Of a stretch of DNA of 64,000 bases, positions 59,798 through 64,000 are shown piece by piece. The translations under genes were made by a program, and so were the position numbers. Position 1 is the first letter of the stretch. Each line of letters begins with the position of its first letter. Below the pieces are notes generated by a model. The model was not told the DNA's origin, made no database searches, and saw nothing but the letters and a program-made list of their open reading frames with translations. The stretch is from Zingiber officinale (Eukaryota > Streptophyta > Magnoliopsida > Zingiberales > Zingiberaceae): contig NC_056003.1 of assembly GCF_018446385.1 (NCBI RefSeq), positions 26,347,198 to 26,411,197 on the forward strand. Direction: 5' to 3'.

Positions 59798-61172
59798 ATG
59801 AAGGGGGAGCAACGTCAGAAGAAAGCAGCTCTACAGGGGAGCATCAGAGATCGACAAAGTAAGTCAGATATGGTCTCTGCCTCCTGGGCAATTATTTAAA
59901 TTTTTTAAAATTTTATTAAAAAAATGATTGTCAATTAGAAAATGATAATAAAAAAATTATTAAAAGAAAACAATGAGTTAAAAAGAACATTAAAAACATC
60001 TTGTTGATTAGAAGATTTCGATAAAATAAAAATTGAAAATAAAAAATTAAAAGAAGAAATAGAGAATCTAAAGAATTCTCTATGTTCAAATATTGCTATT
60101 TTAAATTTCAAAAAGTATCAAGGATTAAATTGGTAATTTAGATACCACAAGAGCCAAATAAAAAAATTATCAAGAAAATATATTTTTAGAAAATTCTTGA
60201 TTAATCCAAAACCTATATTGAGTTCTAAAATTGTGTTTAAATTAAATTTTTATTCATGTCATATTTTTAAATTGATTTAATTTTTTTGTTTATTTAGAAT
60301 TATCTAAATTCTTTTGTATAATTTCTGTTGGAAATTAATTTCTTCTTTAATTTTTCTGAGAAAGAGAATTTCATCATCTATAGGAAAATTTTCAAACTCT
60401 GATCGTTAAATTATTTTTATGAATTTTTAAAGAAAAATTATATTTTTTAATTTAAAAATAATTCACAGAGTAATTTTTACAAATTGTATTTCTTTGTGAA
60501 AAGTTATTATGCTCCCTATTCAAGAAAATATTTTCAAAATTTTTTCACCATTATTGGATTTTATATGAATAATTTTATCCAAATACTACCTTTTAATATT
60601 AAAGATTCTCAAAATTTTATTTTTTAAAATTTATTTTTTTGCAAAGCTACTTACTATAATACATACTCAAAAAAAAAAATTTCAAGTTTTTTTGAGCTTA
60701 AAATCTATTTTTAAGAAATTTTTTACAAAAATATATCTTTATATAGAAAAGAACTTATTACTGCTTAGAGTAATTTCAATTTTTAGTGAAAATTTTATTT
60801 CTGCTTTGACTATGTTTGCTTAACAATTATAAAAAAATTTGGATTTTTTTCACAATTAAAAATATTTTTCAAAATTATTTTATTAAAATGGTTTATAAAT
60901 TTTGAAAATCTAGATTTTCGAACTTCAAAGTTCATGATTTTTCTAGATGCTAGTCATTGTAGTTTTATCCCTTACACTCTATTCTGAATTTATTTCAAGT
61001 ATTACTCCATTTTCAATGTGATCAAAGGGAGAGAATTAGAGGTTAAGTCTAGGGGGAGGGTACATTTTATTTTTTTCATATTTTTTTAATTACAAAATAT
61101 TTACTTATTACGTTATTTGTTTTTGTGTTACCCTAACTTAACTTGGGTTGCTCACATCAAAAAGGGGAAGAT

Positions 61173-62047
61173 TGTAATTACCCCATGGTTGGTTTAATGC
61201 GATCAACCAAATTAGAGTTAGATCATATTGTCATTTGATGCCTTGTGTCTAAGTGTACAAGAACTTAGGAGCACAGAAAGTCGAGCGAAAGAAACAGCTA
61301 ACGAGAAGGATGACACAGGAGAGAATCGATGGGCTCGGGCATCCAAGGGACGAGGCGCTGTGGAAGAGTATAATGGCAGACGAGAAGGAAGCGCACGACA
61401 TTTTCGAGTAACAAGAAGCTAGAGTAGAAGGTTGCTCAAGAATACCGGAAAATGAGTTTTGATGAGCCCTATTCCGAATGGCCGAAATCACCTGAGTGGA
61501 GCCAAAGAGGAAGACTCGAATGGAAAGTCAATGTGGAGTTGACTGGAGTCTAAGCACCGGGAGCTTTTTTAGGGTGCTTGGCGACACGCCCATGTGCGAA
61601 GGCGGTCCGGGTGCCCAAAACTCTTCCAAGCGCCTTGACCAGAGATTTTTTCCAGATCTGTTGCAATGCGATCCATGCCCAGGCGCCCGGAACCCTTCCA
61701 GGTGCCTGGATCAGGGCTATAAATATATTCCTGATCTCAGTAGCTAAATACAACACTTGTAAATGATCTTCTTGTTGTTTATCTTTGGAATCTAGTGCTC
61801 TAGCTGCTGCAAGAAGCTTCTCTGCTAGAATGAAATTTGATAGTAAGCTTTCAATATCTTGGATTAGCAATCCCCTGATTGCAAACCAAGTAAATCTCTA
61901 TGCCTCTTTCTTTTTTGTTAATTAGCTTCTTAATTATTTTTTATACAAGTGTTAATATTAATTAAGCTATAAGATCAAAAACGATATTTCTTGTATTTAT
62001 CATGCAAGGCAATTCACCCCTCTCTTGCCGGCCACAAGAGACTAACA
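61173..62047 (+). repeat. 3' LTR of the Copia element
   Basis: The LTR begins TGTAATTACCCCATGG and ends GAGACTAACA. It shares with the 5' LTR phrases such as TGTCTAAGTGTRCARGAACT, GACGAGAAGGAAGCGC-like blocks and TTAGCAATCCCCTGATTG. Many substitutions and several indels separate the two, so the insertion is not recent. Confidence 0.85.
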
Positions 62048-62869
62048 ATATCAAACGACCACTTCAATTCCATATCTAAAGGGATTTATTGGTCTTTTGG
62101 CTGTAAGTTTTTTAATGGTAAATATGATTTTTTTTTATATGGACATTATTATGTATGTAACATTGCGTATAATGAAGCAGACATGGTTTTTGGAGTATGT
62201 TCCAATCTAGAACCCATATAATATTGAAGGTCCATAATAAATAAGTGGAGATATACTCTTTCACATATTAGTAAGGTGAGAGCTTTGTTGGACCAAGTCT
62301 CACCTGAAGAAGTAAATATCAAAAACTATGACCTAACTTTCATTTCCAATGTTTAATAATTATTTTAGATTTGATAGGTTATTAGTGAACTAGTTCTTAT
62401 CATTTTTGAAAATACATTGGTAGAAAATCTCCCTTACTTCGATGATACTCCACATCCATTAGAGACATCACTGGTACATGATATAGAAGTCAGATGCTCA
62501 AGTGATAGTGAATGCTTTAATTGTATTATTCATTAGAACTGAATAAAGGAGCTAATAATAGAGAACATGCAAATAAATGAAAGGTTGAAAGAATTACTTG
62601 GAATAATAGAAAAACAAGGCATTTTGGCTGAATCAAGCGACCCTATAGTGGATCCTCATCCTAAACCAATTGCTTCTAGAACAAGGACTATGAAAGGGTG
62701 TGATCGAAGTGGTTATGATTACAGGGATACTCCTATTAATAATCCTATGTGGTCTAAGCTTTTACCTTAGAAGAAGAGAAGCAAGATAGAAATATGCAAG
62801 CCTTTTGAGAATATCACAGGACAAGGAGCTATTCTTGGCCGAGGAAAAGAAAAAATTGATCACTATTGA

Positions 62870-63270
62870 TCCTGTCTGAAATTTGCGAAGACGTGCACTG
62901 GCTCCGGTGAATGACGATCCTTGATGAAGATAGCCTCCGAGAGACTTAAAAGAACCTCTCCATGATCTTACGCATAGTGAGACAAACCAACAAAGCATTA
63001 GTGATCTAAGACAAGGGTGGGGATCCTTGGCTAGGCCCTCCGACGCTCAAGTCAGTTTCTCTCTCAAAGGTGGAAGGAAGAAGAAGAAGATGAACAATAA
63101 TTGAAGTATTTGGAAACAGAGTTTAGATGCTAGAACTTGCATACCTTGCTATCGGAGAGGACACCTCTTTTTATACTACCTCATGTGACCTCCGTAGTCG
63201 TGAAGTAGTCCCCGATTCGTTAGGGTTTGTTAGGAGATGAAGTCATCTTCTATACTTCGTGCAATAATCC
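62870..63270 (-). mobile_element. Ty3/gypsy LTR/leader fragment
   Basis: ATTGATCCTGTCTGAAATTT and CCCTCCGACGCTCAAGTCAG match the arrangement at 28820-29020 and 29720-29880. It has the same family and orientation, and no coding sequence. Confidence 0.6.
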
Positions 63271-63401
63271 TTTAAGAAAATTTTTTTGTACCCAGATGCA
63301 CCTCTTTTGTTATTTATGAGTTATATTTATGATGGGGACACATCATTATAACTGAAGAAGCTTCTAGAAGTTATTTCTTGCCAAATCTGTCAGGTTGTTA
63401 T

Positions 63402-64000
63402 TGTTGGAGTGTATACTAAAAGCCTAGCTTTTGTAAACATTTATTTTTGAAAAAAAAAGAATCACATTGGTCAATATCTACATTTATTTGTTAAATATAA
63501 TTGTTTAATTAATTTATATAAGTAGATAGCATGGTGTGTGGTGTCACACTCAGAAGATCATGTTGTCGGTTCTTTGTAAATTATAAACAGTTGCTCACGA
63601 CTAAGATGGAAAGGAACAAACCATCGGAATAGTCGTAGTGTAATTAAGTATTAGTCTATCTTGATTAATAAATTATACTTGTACACTCTAAGTGTATTGA
63701 GTAGGACCATTTAGGTAAGTTCTTTTTGTACTGACTAAATAAAAGAACTAGACCTTAGTTATTGTGGAAGTGTGTGCTCTTAATCCTAATATAATAACAA
63801 GCACATATATTTAATATTTATTTCTTTGACTTATCAAAGGGTGAGGTATAGCTCGATAAATCAATATGCCCGATAAGTTGGGAAATGATATTACTTATAG
63901 TGTGTGTTGTTGATTATAGAAGGAATCTGTGTCCTAGTTATCTAGGTTGAGAATGTCCTCAAGAGGAGCTCATAAGGATTGCCATGTTAAACTCTGCAGG
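63402..64000 (+). mobile_element. Copia-type LTR, 5' start, truncated by the window end
   Basis: The sequence begins TGTTGGAGTGTATACTAAAA and runs through GTCGTAGTGTAATTAAGTAT and TGAGTAGGACCATTTAGGTA, an LTR type I recognise from plant Ty1/Copia elements. The 3' end is outside the window, so I cannot tell whether a full element follows. Confidence 0.65.

Larger units (their letters stand above)
57217..62047 (+). mobile_element. Non-autonomous SIRE-like Copia retrotransposon (gag only), nested
   Basis: A 5' LTR (57217-58159) and a 3' LTR (61173-62047) bracket about 3 kb. A decayed initiator-Met-tRNA primer site (TGTATTAGAGCCC, ideal TGGTATCAGAGC) follows the 5' LTR. A polypurine tract AAAAAGGGGAAG (61159-61170) precedes the 3' LTR. 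Flanks ATATT and ATATC match at 4 of 5 positions, consistent with the 5-bp Copia target duplication. Inside there is a gag frame and a hAT MITE (59245-59797), but no protease, integrase or reverse transcriptase, so mobilisation needs a helper. The stretch 59900-60180 is Lys/Asn/Glu-rich in translation, perhaps a decayed coiled coil of gag. 60200-61150 is AT-rich and noncoding. Confidence 0.85.

Overview
This window is nuclear DNA of a flowering plant, most likely a monocot. Genes carry GT-AG introns. The two B-box genes have the GC-rich exons typical of monocots, and the intergenic space is AT-rich and filled with nested plant transposons (SIRE-like Copia LTRs, Ty3/gypsy pieces, hAT, Mutator, CACTA and Tourist-like elements, RTE and L1 LINEs). 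The species cannot be fixed from sequence alone. There is no prokaryotic or organellar gene order, CRISPR array or defence system.

Layout. 1-71 is the 3' part of a U6 snRNA gene. 7.5-10.1 kb holds a two-exon, two-B-box (BBX20/BBX22-like) transcription regulator. 10.4-21 kb is repeats: minisatellites, a solo Copia LTR with a perfect 5-bp target duplication, a second related LTR in the opposite orientation, a Mutator-like MITE, and a 1.15-kb non-autonomous hAT element. 21.5-22.4 kb holds a three-exon BBX24/BBX25 (STO/STH)-like gene, on the same strand as the first B-box gene and 11.4 kb away. 23.4-36.3 kb is a transposon graveyard: two copies of a degenerate Ty3/gypsy segment on the minus strand, one interrupted by an hAT-like MITE; fragments of a Yip1-family gene and an ABCG transporter beside a CACTA terminus; and a divergent jacalin-related lectin gene (32.9-33.7 kb, minus). 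37.0-54.6 kb is one long minus-strand gene of 15 coding exons for an ARIADNE-type RBR E3 ubiquitin ligase (587 aa reconstructed), with large introns holding RTE and L1 LINE remnants, all antisense to the gene. 55-64 kb is again nested transposons. A gag-only Copia element with two LTRs sits inside a fragment of a TE-derived plant gene and is itself interrupted by a hAT MITE with a perfect 8-bp target duplication. A further Copia LTR runs off the right end.

Functional theme. B-box proteins of this class act in light signalling with HY5/COP1, and many B-box proteins are ubiquitin-ligase substrates. The ARIADNE gene is a general E3, and nothing here links it to the B-box genes beyond proximity. 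The most informative observations are the datable insertions (empty/filled site pair, nested insertions with target duplications), an upstream ORF whose stop overlaps the BBX start, an in-frame 78-nt intron in the ARIADNE gene, and loss of the sugar-binding motif in the lectin. I saw no clearly new biological system.
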